NCBI RefSeq assembly: GCF_019059575.1
Contig: NW_024881626.1
Span: 310,001 to 374,000 of the forward strand
Reading direction: 5' to 3'
Source: Amphibalanus amphitrite
Taxonomy: Eukaryota > Arthropoda > Thecostraca > Balanomorpha > Balanidae
Length of the DNA: 64,000 nt
In this document: piece after piece, positions 51,699 through 61,473 of the stretch
Layout: each line of letters opens with the position of its first letter
How positions within the stretch are numbered: the first letter of the stretch is position 1
The notes under the pieces: generated by a model
The model's input: only the letters and a program-made list of their open reading frames with translations
What the model was told of the DNA's origin: nothing
The model's database searches: none
Program-made: the position numbers and the translations under genes

Positions 51699-53237
51699 CC
51701 CGCGCCCCGCTGGGCTATTCAGCCATACGCGCCCTGCTTGGGGGGGGGGGGGCAGATTCTGCCCCCTGTCTAACTTCCGAACCGATGGTCGTAGAATATG
51801 CAACACTTCTTCAAAACTGCGATGGCCCATACCTCCAGGGGGCCCATACCTCCCGGGTCTCCCCTACGTATTTGTCACCAACGGAACGTGGACGTTGTGC
51901 GGCGACGGTGTTGAGTTTAAGGCGATGAATATTATTTTGGAGCGTTATGATATTATTATGGTATGGTACAATAATTTTGATGCTTGGCAGTTGAGATAAG
52001 GTACATTTTCGTGATTGCTGTGGGAAACTTGTGCGGTTTTCTGGTGAAATAGGTAGGTACTGTGCAGCGCAATTTTCTGTTTGTGAAGTTTTACACAATG
52101 TTTCGGGGTTGTTTTGTGCGCGAATTGCATGTAGGGTAAGAGTACGCACTGTTCATGAGGGTAAGAGTACGCAGAATTATACATTATATCGAATATACAG
52201 AAATATCAAATTATTGATATATCGCTCAATGACGCTTGTTTTGTAGGTATATCACCTATGGAGCACTGTGAAGTAGATGCGTACCCGAAATTCTTCTAAA
52301 TACGATTCATTCTCCCTTTTGATTGTACATTTTTAGAGTCACATGACTTGATTATTTCTTGATTTGTAGATATGCAAGATTTATTTTATGTTTTTTTCTT
52401 TTTGATACTAGAATAAAATAAATGTCTTTTGAGTTTGATGTTAAGCATTTGGACAGTAAAAGCTGCCTATAGGTGTGTGTTTATATGCTTGCGTAGGTAC
52501 TCCACCCGCATGGTGTGCGTACTCTTACACACCCAATGTGGTAAGAGTACGCCACAGCAGCGGTTCAGAAAACGTCAGTTTTAGACCACTTCCATTTACG
52601 CTGAAGGATCGTTGCCTCATGGGTTGATGGCGAATTCAATGAACTTTAATATTCCATATTTGCGATTTCTTTCTTTCAAATATTTAACAAATGAGAGCAA
52701 AAAATCCACTAGGTGCGTACTCTTATACGACTTCACCCTAACTCCCACATTTTTTAACCGATTCTTCTAAAAATTGGTATGTAGGTGCATATAGAGCAGT
52801 TCTCTGACATATATTCCGGTTTTTTCGATACACTCAAAATTTTGGATTTATAATTATTTTCCCAAAAAGTCGGTTTTTTGGGAGAAAAAAATTTGGCTCA
52901 AAAGCAAAATTTTCCACAATAGCCATTTGATAGACAAAGTAGAATCACGTATAACCTTTTTTGTTACGTCTTGATTCCTTTACAAATGAAGATGTTAGCG
53001 GCGTTTGAAATTTTGCCGTTTTTGAGGCGAAAATGGCGAACATGACGTCACTAAAACGTTAATTTCTCAAAAAAAAAATTCCGACGGATTTCGCTAAAAT
53101 TTTCAGGAATTGTTTCAAATTGATGTATGATAAGGTACTGAAAGTTTGACGTCGCTGGCGTAACGCGTTTAGAAGTTAATGGCGAAAAACGGGAGGGGGC
53201 AGATTCTGCCCCCCCCCCCCCCCCAGCGGGGAGCGGG
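51699..53237. mobile_element. TTAA-flanked inverted-repeat element, copy 2
   Basis: TTAA at 51695-51698 precedes CCCGCGCCCCGCTGGG; the right end is the inverse CCCAGCGGGGAGCGGG followed by TTAG, a decayed TTAA. Next to each end is a long G or C run beside GGCAGATTCTGCC, a dyad that differs from copy 1. The 1.5-kb body is non-coding and holds a further insertion (52134-52738). Confidence 0.75.
52134..52738. mobile_element. TA-flanked MITE with GTAAGAGTACGC motifs
   Basis: GGGTAAGAGTACGC starts at 52134 and a looser inverse (GCGTACTCTTA, then CTTCACCC) ends at 52738, each beside TA. The GTAAGAGTACGC motif recurs inside at about 52160 and as an inverted pair at 52515-52550. It is non-coding, about 600 bp, and nested in the TTAA element. 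Confidence 0.65.
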
Positions 53238-53402
53238 TTAGCTATTGAGCTAGATCGTTACGAAATTCGTTTTTTCATATTTTAGTTTTGAGAAAGTGGA
53301 GCGGGTTGTCTGTGAGTTTATCCAGTCAACCATTTTTTTTTTCATTCTGTCTGATTCACCGCAATACATCGAAGACCTCTGAGCCTTCTATATGGCTGGC
53401 AA

Positions 53403-54890
53403 GTGAGAGCGTTGTTCGTCGTAGTTCAGAGACAGTTGCCACAGGACATGAAATATGCGTGGGGTGAACATGTAGTGGAGATGGAGCCTCGCCGTGCTTC
53501 GCTGACAGAGTTCGACCAGTGGCTTGCCAAGCAGGTCAGGATCACCCAGAAGCTGGCTTCAGTGACTCTGACACGCCAAGACCGAAGGCAAGGAGGTTGG
53601 ATCCCAGGGCCAGGTGCAGCGCAGAAAGCCCCAAGACAGAAACCAGTATCAGAGACGCGAGCCACACTGACCACAGGAGCCATCAGCACGAGCCAGACGC
53701 AGCACTGTGTGTGCTGTGAAGGAGCTCACCCACTGAAGGAGTGTCCAGCATTCCAAGAACTGGACGCTGATCGGCGAGCTCAACTCGTGCTGAGGACAGG
53801 CACCTGCTTCGTGTGCCTCAAGAGAGGATATCGTATCAAGACCTGCGCGTTCAAGAGAGACTGTGGAATCGACGGGTGCATGATGGAGCACCATCAGCTG
53901 CTGCATGGCAGCAAACGAGTGACATCACCAGCGAGAGACAACGAGCACAGAGTCGTGGCCGCAGTCACAGAGCGGGAGCGGATCTCGAAGAGCGTGACGT
54001 TGCTGCAGGTGGTACCTGTGCGCGTTCACACCGAAGACGGTTACCGAGACACGCTGGCGCTACTCGATCCAGGGTCACAGACCAGCCTCGTGTCAGACCA
54101 GCTCGTCCGTGATGCTAACCTAACCGGAGACCAACAGCAACTCTGCATCGAGAACGTAGAAGGTCGGGGAAGCACCAGAAGGACCACCCGAGTTCAGCTG
54201 ACTCTGAGTCCTCTCTGTGCTGGGGAAGACTCTCACTGCAAGATCTTCGTCCCTGAAGCCTTCTCGGTGCCAAGAGTTAACGTGCGCGTCCAAGAAATCC
54301 CTAACAAGACCAGAAACTGGGAGAAGTGGAGGCATCTCCACGGACTGCAACTACCAGATTGCACCAGAGGGACCGTAGAGATTCTCCTGGGTGCAAATGT
54401 ACTCGAAGCAGTGCTACAGAGAGAGGCGAGGATCGGCAGCGCCGGAGAGCCCGTAGCAGTCCGAACGGCCTTCGGTTGGTCCCTGACAGGCACCATTGCC
54501 GGCTTCACTCCCGCTTCGACAAGCCATCGACAAGTCATGTTCCTCCTCCGACAGCAAGTAGAGAAGTGGTGGACCACAGAGGCGTTCGGCACGCATTGTG
54601 ACGTGAACGAATCGTCTGCAGAAGATCAGCGGAGCATCAAAATCCTGAACAACACCGTCAAGAGAGGAGAGAACCGATACGAGTCCGGCTTCCTGTGGAA
54701 GAATGAAGACGTCAAGATGCCGGAAAACCAAGCCACCGCCATGGGGAGACTCAAGAAGCTGGAGAAGAGCCTGATGCGGGATCCCAAGAAAGCTGAAGCC
54801 TACGGAGCGGCGATCCGAGCGTATGTCGACGCCGGTCACACGCGAAAGCTGCCCAGGGAAGAAGCTGAGAAACCGCATGAGAAGCTCTGA
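53403..54890 (+). pseudogene. BEL/Pao gag end and protease
   Basis: The frame has 495 codons, with no upstream gag start found. Zinc-binding cysteines lie in CVCCEGAHPLKECPAF and CFVCLKRGYRIKTC. The aspartic protease follows with DTLALLDPGSQTSLVSDQLV, then ILLGANVLEAVL and RTAFGWSLTG, the standard BEL/Pao layout. It ends KPHEKL and a stop caused by a one-base shift; reverse transcriptase follows in the next frame. Confidence 0.88.
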
Positions 54891-54894
54891 CTAC

Positions 54895-55706
54895 TTCCTC
54901 ATCACGCTGTAGTCAACCCCAACAAACCCAAACTGAGAGTGGTCTTCGACGCAGCGGCCTCCCATCTGAGCGTGTCTCTCAACAGTGAGCTGATGAGGGG
55001 CCCAGACCTCCTCCAGAATCTGGTCGGGATTCTTCTTCGCTTCAGACAGGAGAAAGTCGCGATCGTGGCCGACATCACACAGATGTTTCACCAGATCCAG
55101 ATCCGTGAACAAGACCAGCCAGCCCTGAGCTTCTTGTGGCGTGACCTCGACTCGTCGCGAGAGCCTGACATGTACCGCATGCTCGTCGCGATCTTCGGTG
55201 CGAAATGCAGTCCTGCTATCGCGAACTATGTCCTACAGAAGACAGCAGAAGATAGCTGTTCAGGGACAGCGGTATCTCTGATCGCCAAAGAAGCAGTGTC
55301 AACTAGCTTCTACATGGACGACTTCGTGAAGTCTGAAGCGTCCGTAGAAGCAGCCAGAATCATGAAGACAGAAGTGACAAGTCTGCTGACCCACGGAGGC
55401 TTCAATCTGACGAAGTGGGTTAGTAGTGAGAAGACAGTGCTGTCAGACGTTCCAGACCAAGAACGGGGAGTACTGAAAGAAGAAGACGGCTCTCCAGGGA
55501 ACCCGTACTGCACAGTGCTGGGATGCAAGTGGATCCCAGAGGACGACACAATCTCCGTCAAGATCAGCCGACTCTCAGCACCTGCCACGACGAGAGGGAT
55601 GTTGAAGCAAACTGCCTCAGTGTATGATCCCCTGGGGATGCTGACACCGTTCACTCTACTCGCCAAGAAGCTGATCCAGGACCTCTGGCGAGATCGACTG
55701 GGATGA
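54895..55706 (+). pseudogene. BEL/Pao reverse transcriptase
   Basis: It starts LPHHAVVNPNKPKLRVVFDA, then IVADITQMFHQIQI and the active site TSFYMDDFVKS with both aspartates intact. KTASVYDPLG-like SVYDPLGMLTPFTL marks the RT-RNase H connection. One-base shifts at about 54890 and 55700 separate it from its neighbours, so the polyprotein is not translatable as it stands. Confidence 0.9.
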
Positions 55707-56463
55707 GCCTCTGACCGGAGACGAGCTCCGCAGCTGGATCCGCTGGCAAGAAGACCTCAAGTACGTGGAAGAAGTCCGTATCCCGAGATGGTACCGCGCT
55801 CAGGGTCAGGAGTCAGAAGCTCAGTACGAGCTACATCTCTTCAGTGACGCCTCCGAGCACGCCTTCGGCGTGATAGCCTACGTCAGAGTGCTGTCGCATG
55901 GTACCAGCTACTGTCAGTTCGTCATGGCCCGCTCGAGACTGGCTCCGCTGAGACAGCTCTCCATAGTTCGTCTCGAACTTCAAGGTGCCGTACTGGCAAC
56001 CAGAGTGGCTACCACCATCAAGAAAGAGATCGACTACAACTTCACCAGAATCTTCTTCTGGACGGACAGCAGCGTCGTGTTGCAGATGCTGAAGAACGAG
56101 AGTCGAAGATACCACACGTTTGTGGCCAACCGTGTATCCGAGAACCGTGTATCCGAGATCCACGAGTCTACGAGCCCAGAACAGTGGTTCCATGTTCCAG
56201 GGACAGAGAACCCGGCAGACCTATGCTCCAGAGGTCAATCTCTGTCGACACTCAAGGAGGAAGACTGGTGGGACGGCCCGTCATTTCTCAGACACAGTGA
56301 AGAGCTCTGGCCTCCACAGAGCGACGCAGGAGAGCTCAGTGCAGACTGCAAGGAGCTCAAGCGACCAACCGTCTGTACGCTGCAAGCGGCAAGTCGCGTC
56401 CAGACTCAAGAGCTACCTACCGATTCAGCAATCCAGATCCAGCGCGGTTCTCATCATGGCTGA
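55707..56463 (+). pseudogene. BEL/Pao RNase H
   Basis: The frame reads WDEPLTGDELRSWIRWQED, LHLFSDASEHAFGVIAYVRV, SIVRLELQGAVLATR and FFWTDSSVVLQML, then WFHVPGTENPADLCSRG. All match the Pao RNase H/DUF1759-type layout. A 12-bp duplication gives VSENRVSE. Another frame change near 56430 leads to the integrase. Confidence 0.85.
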
Positions 56464-57113
56464 AGTTCCGCCGCGTCGTTAGGTGGATGCAACGTTTCAT
56501 CAAGAACGCAAGAAGTAAGGTCTCTGGGACAGCAGGGACCAGTGGACCTCTGCAAAGTGCAGAGATCGAGGCAGCTGAATTCTGCATTCTGAGAGCAGAG
56601 CAGAGAAAATCGCGGTTCTCATCACCTCAGCACTTCTCCCACCTGTCACCCTTCCATGACAGCCGTGGACTGCTGAGAGTGGGAGGCCGCCTCGGCCAGG
56701 CTCCGCTGGCGGAGCCCACGCGCCACCCAGTCATACTGCAAGCTGACAGCGAGATCACCAGACTGATCATCACAGACGCGCACAAGCGAGTTCTTTACTC
56801 CGGTTTGGAACGAACTCTCTGTGAAGTTCGAATCAAGTACTGGGTGGAGAAGATGAGATCTACAGTCAAGACGCAGCTACAGAAGTGTGCGTTCTGCCGC
56901 AACCGCAGAGCCACCCCTCAGCCACCCAGGATGGCTGACCTGCCAGAGGCGAGGTTCGACATGAGACGACCTTTCAGCACAGTGGGTCTAGACTATCTCG
57001 GCCCACTGACAGTAAAGAAGTTCCGCAAGACGGAAAAAAGGTACGTCTTACTGCTTACCTGCCTCGCAATCAGAGCCGTGCACCTGGAGATGACCGTCTC
57101 TATGGACGCTGAA
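56440..57113 (+). pseudogene. BEL/Pao integrase, part before the palindrome
   Basis: It reads RFSSWLKFRRVVRWMQRFIK, EPTRHPVILQADSEITRLII, then the HHCC zinc region (DAHKRVLYSGLERTLCEVRI, CAFCRNRRA) and the core start STVGLDYLGPLTVKK, followed by LTCLAIRAVHLEMT. It stops at GAC GCT GAA, where the fold-back element starts, and continues at 59239. Confidence 0.9.
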
Positions 57114-59235
57114 TAGGGTGAGTCCTAGGGTGACCCGCGTGCTCCGCAACGCGAAAAGGGATATTTTCGATCGGCGGGTGTTCGGTTGTTCTTGTGTCGG
57201 TTGGGTTATCTATCCATTTCGGTCGATTGCTTTTTGACGGCTAAACGTTTTGGTTTGTGGAAAAAATATCCACCGCATCGAGGTGCCCGTGTCTGATAAG
57301 CATGCTTTCCACTTCAGAATCTGTCAAATGTGCTTTATAATTTAGGCGCGTAGTTTTATGACAAATTAAAGGCGTAGATAATTTTCGCTAAAAATCGTTT
57401 TGCAGAGGTTTGAAATATTTATTTTTTTAAGAATACTGTTGCTTGTCATGCAAACGTGATGATTGAATCTTGGAGAGAATTGAATGCTCTTTCCAATGAT
57501 AGCATTTTCAATTGTCAAACGTATCAGGTTAAGCAGCAAAATCCGTGTAATTATTTAGTGGCACATTTCGGACAAATACCATTTAATTCAGCGATTTTTT
57601 TTTCACATTGCTTTTGATCAATTAGCTTTTCACAATTTTTCCATGAGAGACGGTACATTTTTATTGCTAATAGGCGCTGTTTCAACTCATTCCGTTTGAC
57701 GATCACCTGAAATTAATATAAATTCCAAAATCCGTCCAAAACGTCCATTTTTCAAAAGAAAGTGCCCTCACGGGTGCACGTGGCGCGTGCCACCCCTGCA
57801 CCACAAACTATTCGATTGCCCGTTCGATTCTCTACACGATGCTGTTTTCCCCGTACCGGTCGGGCCCACGGTTACCGAGATATTGCACCGGGACCGGACC
57901 CGTGTCGGGCAAATTTGGCTGTTTTCGCCCGTTTTTGCCAGCCGATTAATACATGTAAAGTCTATGATGCGAATTTGCACTTTTTGGGCACGCGCCACGC
58001 GCTCGCTATCGATCCGATCGAGCTGAGACCCATCAAAGGCACGTTGTCCATCCTTGTTCTATGAGTTGCGCAAATTTCAGCGCGGTAGGTGCAACGGTGT
58101 GACCTGTAACCCGCGCTACGTAGCACCATGTCGCGACCTTCGTAATAGACAGAAACTACGTCACCACAAATAGTGGTGACTATATTACTATTTGTGATGA
58201 CGTAGTTTCTGTCTATTACGAAGGTCGCGACATGGTGCTACGTAGCGCGGGTTACAGGTCACACCGTTGCACCTACCGCGCTGAAGTTTGCGCAACTCAT
58301 AGAACAAGGATGGACAACGTGCCTTTGATGGGTCTCAGCTCGATCGGATCGATAGCGAGCGCGTGGCGCGTGCCCAAAAAGTGCAACTTCGCGTCATAGA
58401 CTTTACATGTATTAACCGGCTGGCAAAAACGGGCGAAAACAGCCAAATTTGCCCGACACGGGTCCGGTCCCGGTGCAATATCTCGGTAACCGTGGGCCCG
58501 ACCGGTACGGGGAAAACAGCATCGTGTAGAGAATCGAACGGGCTATCGAATGGTGTGCGGTGCAGGGGTTGGCACGCGCCACGTGCACCGGGGAGGACAC
58601 TTTCTTTTGAAAAATGGACGTTTTGGACGGATTTTGGAATTTATATTAATTTCAGGTGATCGTCAGACGGAATGAGTTGAAACAGCGCCTATTAGCAATA
58701 AAAATGTACCGTCTCTCATGGAAAAATTGTGAAAAGCTAATTGATCAAAAACAATGTGGAAAAAAATCGCTGAATTAAATGGTATTTGTCTAAAATGTGC
58801 CACTAAATAATTACACAGATTTTGCTGCTTAACCTGATACGTTTGACAATTGAAAATGCTATCATTGGAAAGAGCATTCAATTCTCTCCAAGATCCGATC
58901 ATTACGTTTGCATGACAACCAACAGTATTCTTAAAAATGTAAATGTTTCAAACCTCTGCAAAACGATTTTTAGTGAAAATTATCTACGCCTTTAATTTGT
59001 CATAAAACTACGCGCCTAAATTATAAAGCACATTTGACAGATTCTGAAGTGGAAAGCATGCTTATCAGACACGGGCACCTCGATGCGGTGGATATTTTTT
59101 CCACAAACCAAAACGTTTAGCCGTCAAAAAGCAATCGACCGAAATGGATAGATAACCCAACCGACACAAGAACAACCGAACACCCGCCGATCGAAAATAT
59201 CCCTTTTCGCGTTGCGGAGCACGCGGGTCACCCTA
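57114..59235. mobile_element. 2.1-kb near-perfect palindrome (fold-back element) in the BEL/Pao integrase
   Basis: The left arm (57114-58174) and right arm (58188-59235) are reverse complements with only scattered differences. The centre lies at about 58180, between two copies of a segment containing GACGTAGTTTCTGTCTATTA. The ends are TAGGGTGA and TCACCCTA; the left end has an extra TAGGGTGAGTC ahead of CTAGGGTGACCC. A GAA flanks both sides (57111-57113 and 59236-59238). Removing the element and one GAA rejoins the integrase frame, so GAA is the 3-bp target duplication. The arms carry a GCACGTGGCGCGTGCC motif recalling the CACGTG-rich repeats. There is no transposase. Confidence 0.9.
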
Positions 59236-59238
59236 GAA

Positions 59239-60036
59239 TGCTTCTTGATGGCATTGAGACGGCTCATCGCTCGCAGAGGCAAGCCTCAAACGATCTACTC
59301 CAATGGGACTAACATAGTTGGAGGTGAAAGATAACTCCGGTACCAGATCGAACGCTGGAATCAAGAACACATCACCGACACGCTAAGTCAGAGCAACATC
59401 AAGTGGGTGTTCCTCCCGCCTGCAGCTCCTCACATGGGAGGCTCGTGGGAACGCCTGGTTGCGACCGTCAAACGAGCCCTCAGAGTAGTGCTCGGCAACC
59501 AGTGCGTCTCCGAGGACGTTCTACTCACCGCCCTGGCTGAAGTAGAGTTCATGGTGAATGGCCGCCCTCTCACCAACGTAAGTAGCGACCCACAAGATCC
59601 AGAACCACTGACACCCAACCACTTTCTGCTGGGTGCTACTGACGCTCGAGAAGGACTACCTCCGGGAGTCTTCAATGACAGTGACCTGATCGGACGACGA
59701 CGATGGGGACAGACGCAGGTCCTGGCAGACCATCTGTGGACCAGATGGCGCCGGGAATATCTACCATTTCTGGCTGACAGAAAGAAATGGAGACAAGAGA
59801 GCAGAAATCTGCAAGAAGGTGATGTCGTGCTGATGGCAGACACCTACAACACTCCAAGAGGTGACTGGCCTCTGGGCCGGATCATCGAAGTCTTCCCGGG
59901 ATCGGACGGGCGAGTCCGATCAGCCGAAGTCAAGACTCGCAGCGGCACCTTCACCAGACCCGCACACAAGCTGTGTCTACTAGAGGGCGCTGATGACGCC
60001 CGGCGACTGGTGGCGTGTGTGCCGGCCCGTCACTGA
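59239..60036 (+). pseudogene. BEL/Pao integrase, part after the palindrome
   Basis: It reads CFLMALRRLIARRGKPQTIY, SNGTNIVGGER, a stop (TAA), LRYQIERWNQEHITD, then FLPPAAPHMGGSWERLVATV and the C-terminal EGDVVLMADTYNTPRGDWPL, GRIIEVFPGSDGRVRSAEVK. The stop and the earlier frameshifts show that the element is dead. The frame ends at 60034-60036. I do not find a clear 3' LTR before the next element. Confidence 0.9.
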
Positions 60037-60140
60037 TAGCGCCCGTCGCGCCCTGCTGCTGTAGCACGCTACATCTTGACCATCTAACGTAGTATCTTTT
60101 CGGCACGGCCGGCCGGGTGACGCGCAGCTGAGCAGAGCGC

Positions 60141-60162
60141 TGTATTGTATTGTATTGTATTT
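60141..60162 (-). other. ATACA-type 3' tail of the CR1-like element
   Basis: On the minus strand ACAAT/ACAAT units follow the 3' region of the split CR1-like ORF. Short tandem tails are usual for this LINE group and mark its 3' terminus. Confidence 0.55.
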
Positions 60163-60333
60163 ACGTCATAGATTCATCCCTTCATGAGATCGGAATCACA
60201 GGGCTATTCTCGAGTCAGAGTCAACACACGCTAAGAAATGCAATGATGAGGATAAAAAGTGAACACACGTCACACATAAACCACACTACACACACGATGC
60301 AGAAGCTAAAAGCGGTTACAGTGACGTGTCAGC

Positions 60334-60454
60334 TCATGTCACCGAAGATAAGAGTTCTAAGACCTTGCTGGTAAACATCGAGGTGGACATGTCCCAGAAC
60401 TCGCGTGGTAGGGCGTTATAGCCTGCGGCAGCGCGGTACACGAATTACCGCTTC
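60334..60454 (-). pseudogene. C-terminus of the CR1-like ORF, cut off by the I-element insertion
   Basis: The minus strand reads VYRAAAGYNALPREFWDMS, then TSMFTSKVLELLSSVT and a stop at 60334-60336. It is the missing end of the ORF whose first part ends GSAAGKRQF at 61474. CAA has become TAA within the duplicated target. Confidence 0.85.
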
Positions 60455-61473
60455 TTGTTTGTTTATTGGGGCTTAAGGGCGCGCCGACTACAAGGTCATT
60501 TTGCGCCCATAACTATATACAAGTAAAGCAAGTGTGTCACAAGAAAACCGACGTAATAAAAGGCTTAAAAAACCTAAAAGCTGGTTAAAAAGAGCAAAGA
60601 AGGGTAAAATACTCCAAGCGTATCGTAAAAGACAGCTGACTAGGCGTAAGGACTAGATTAGAATAGACGTATGGACTAGTTGGATTGGTATCAGATCGAG
60701 TAGATTACTTGGAATTTGATTGAACGGATAAAGGAAAAGATGTTGCCAGATAAAACCCAGGGTGACTCGTCACCCAGCAAGTGGCGGACGGTGATATCCG
60801 GAGCGATGCGGCCCAGGTAGCGAGTCCGGTCCGGTTCCAAGCGTCGACAAGATAAAAGCACGTGGGCGACGGTGAGAGGCACGGCGCACCCGCCGCAAAC
60901 GGGCTGCTCATCTCCGCGGAGAAGGTGGCCATGCGTCGCATACGTATGACCGATGCGGAGCCTGCATAAAATCACTTCGTTTGACCTGTTGTCTTGCGAG
61001 CAAGACCTCCAATGCTCCAGAGTCGGCTTCACCTCTCGGAGTTTCCTGCCTCCACGCAGGCGCCACTCTGCCTGCCACTCCGTTAGAATAAAAGATCGTA
61101 CAGCAGGATAAAAATCACGCGCCGGCAATGGCAACCGACGAATGCAGGGTGCTGCAGCAGCACGCCTTGCAGCCGCGTCTGCCAGCTCATTGCCATGAAC
61201 GCCAACGTGACTGGGAATCCAGCAGAACTGAACAGATTTACCCGATTGTTCCACTGACTGAAGCCGAGTTAAAATGTCTTGAACGATCGGGTCGGCTGGA
61301 TTAAAACTCCGTAGGGCCAACAGGCTGCTTAGGGAGTCCGATAAAATCAAGTATAAAGGTCCGTCCGATACCTCAATAAAACACAAAGCCTTCTCGATGG
61401 CAACAAGTTCCGATGAAAACACCGAGGCGAAAGATGGCAACGAAAATGAACGGGTGTCGTCGCCAGGAACGGG
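60455..61473 (-). mobile_element. 5'-truncated I-clade LINE inserted in the CR1-like ORF
   Basis: This 1019-bp fragment is the 3' end of the I family at 31469-38263. It contains RNase H from just after its first motif, the terminal zinc knuckle (CGGCAVPLTVAHVLLSC) and the 3' region ending CCCCAATAAACAAACAA. The target duplication is GAATTGCCGCTTC at 61474-61486 and GAATTACCGCTTC at 60442-60454 (plus strand), 13 bp with one mismatch. 5' truncation and a 10-15-bp duplication are hallmarks of target-primed reverse transcription. Confidence 0.92.

Noticed and set aside
57762-58659. Matching 60-100-codon frames in the two arms of the palindrome
   Set aside because: Mirror images of each other caused by the inverted repeat, without domains.
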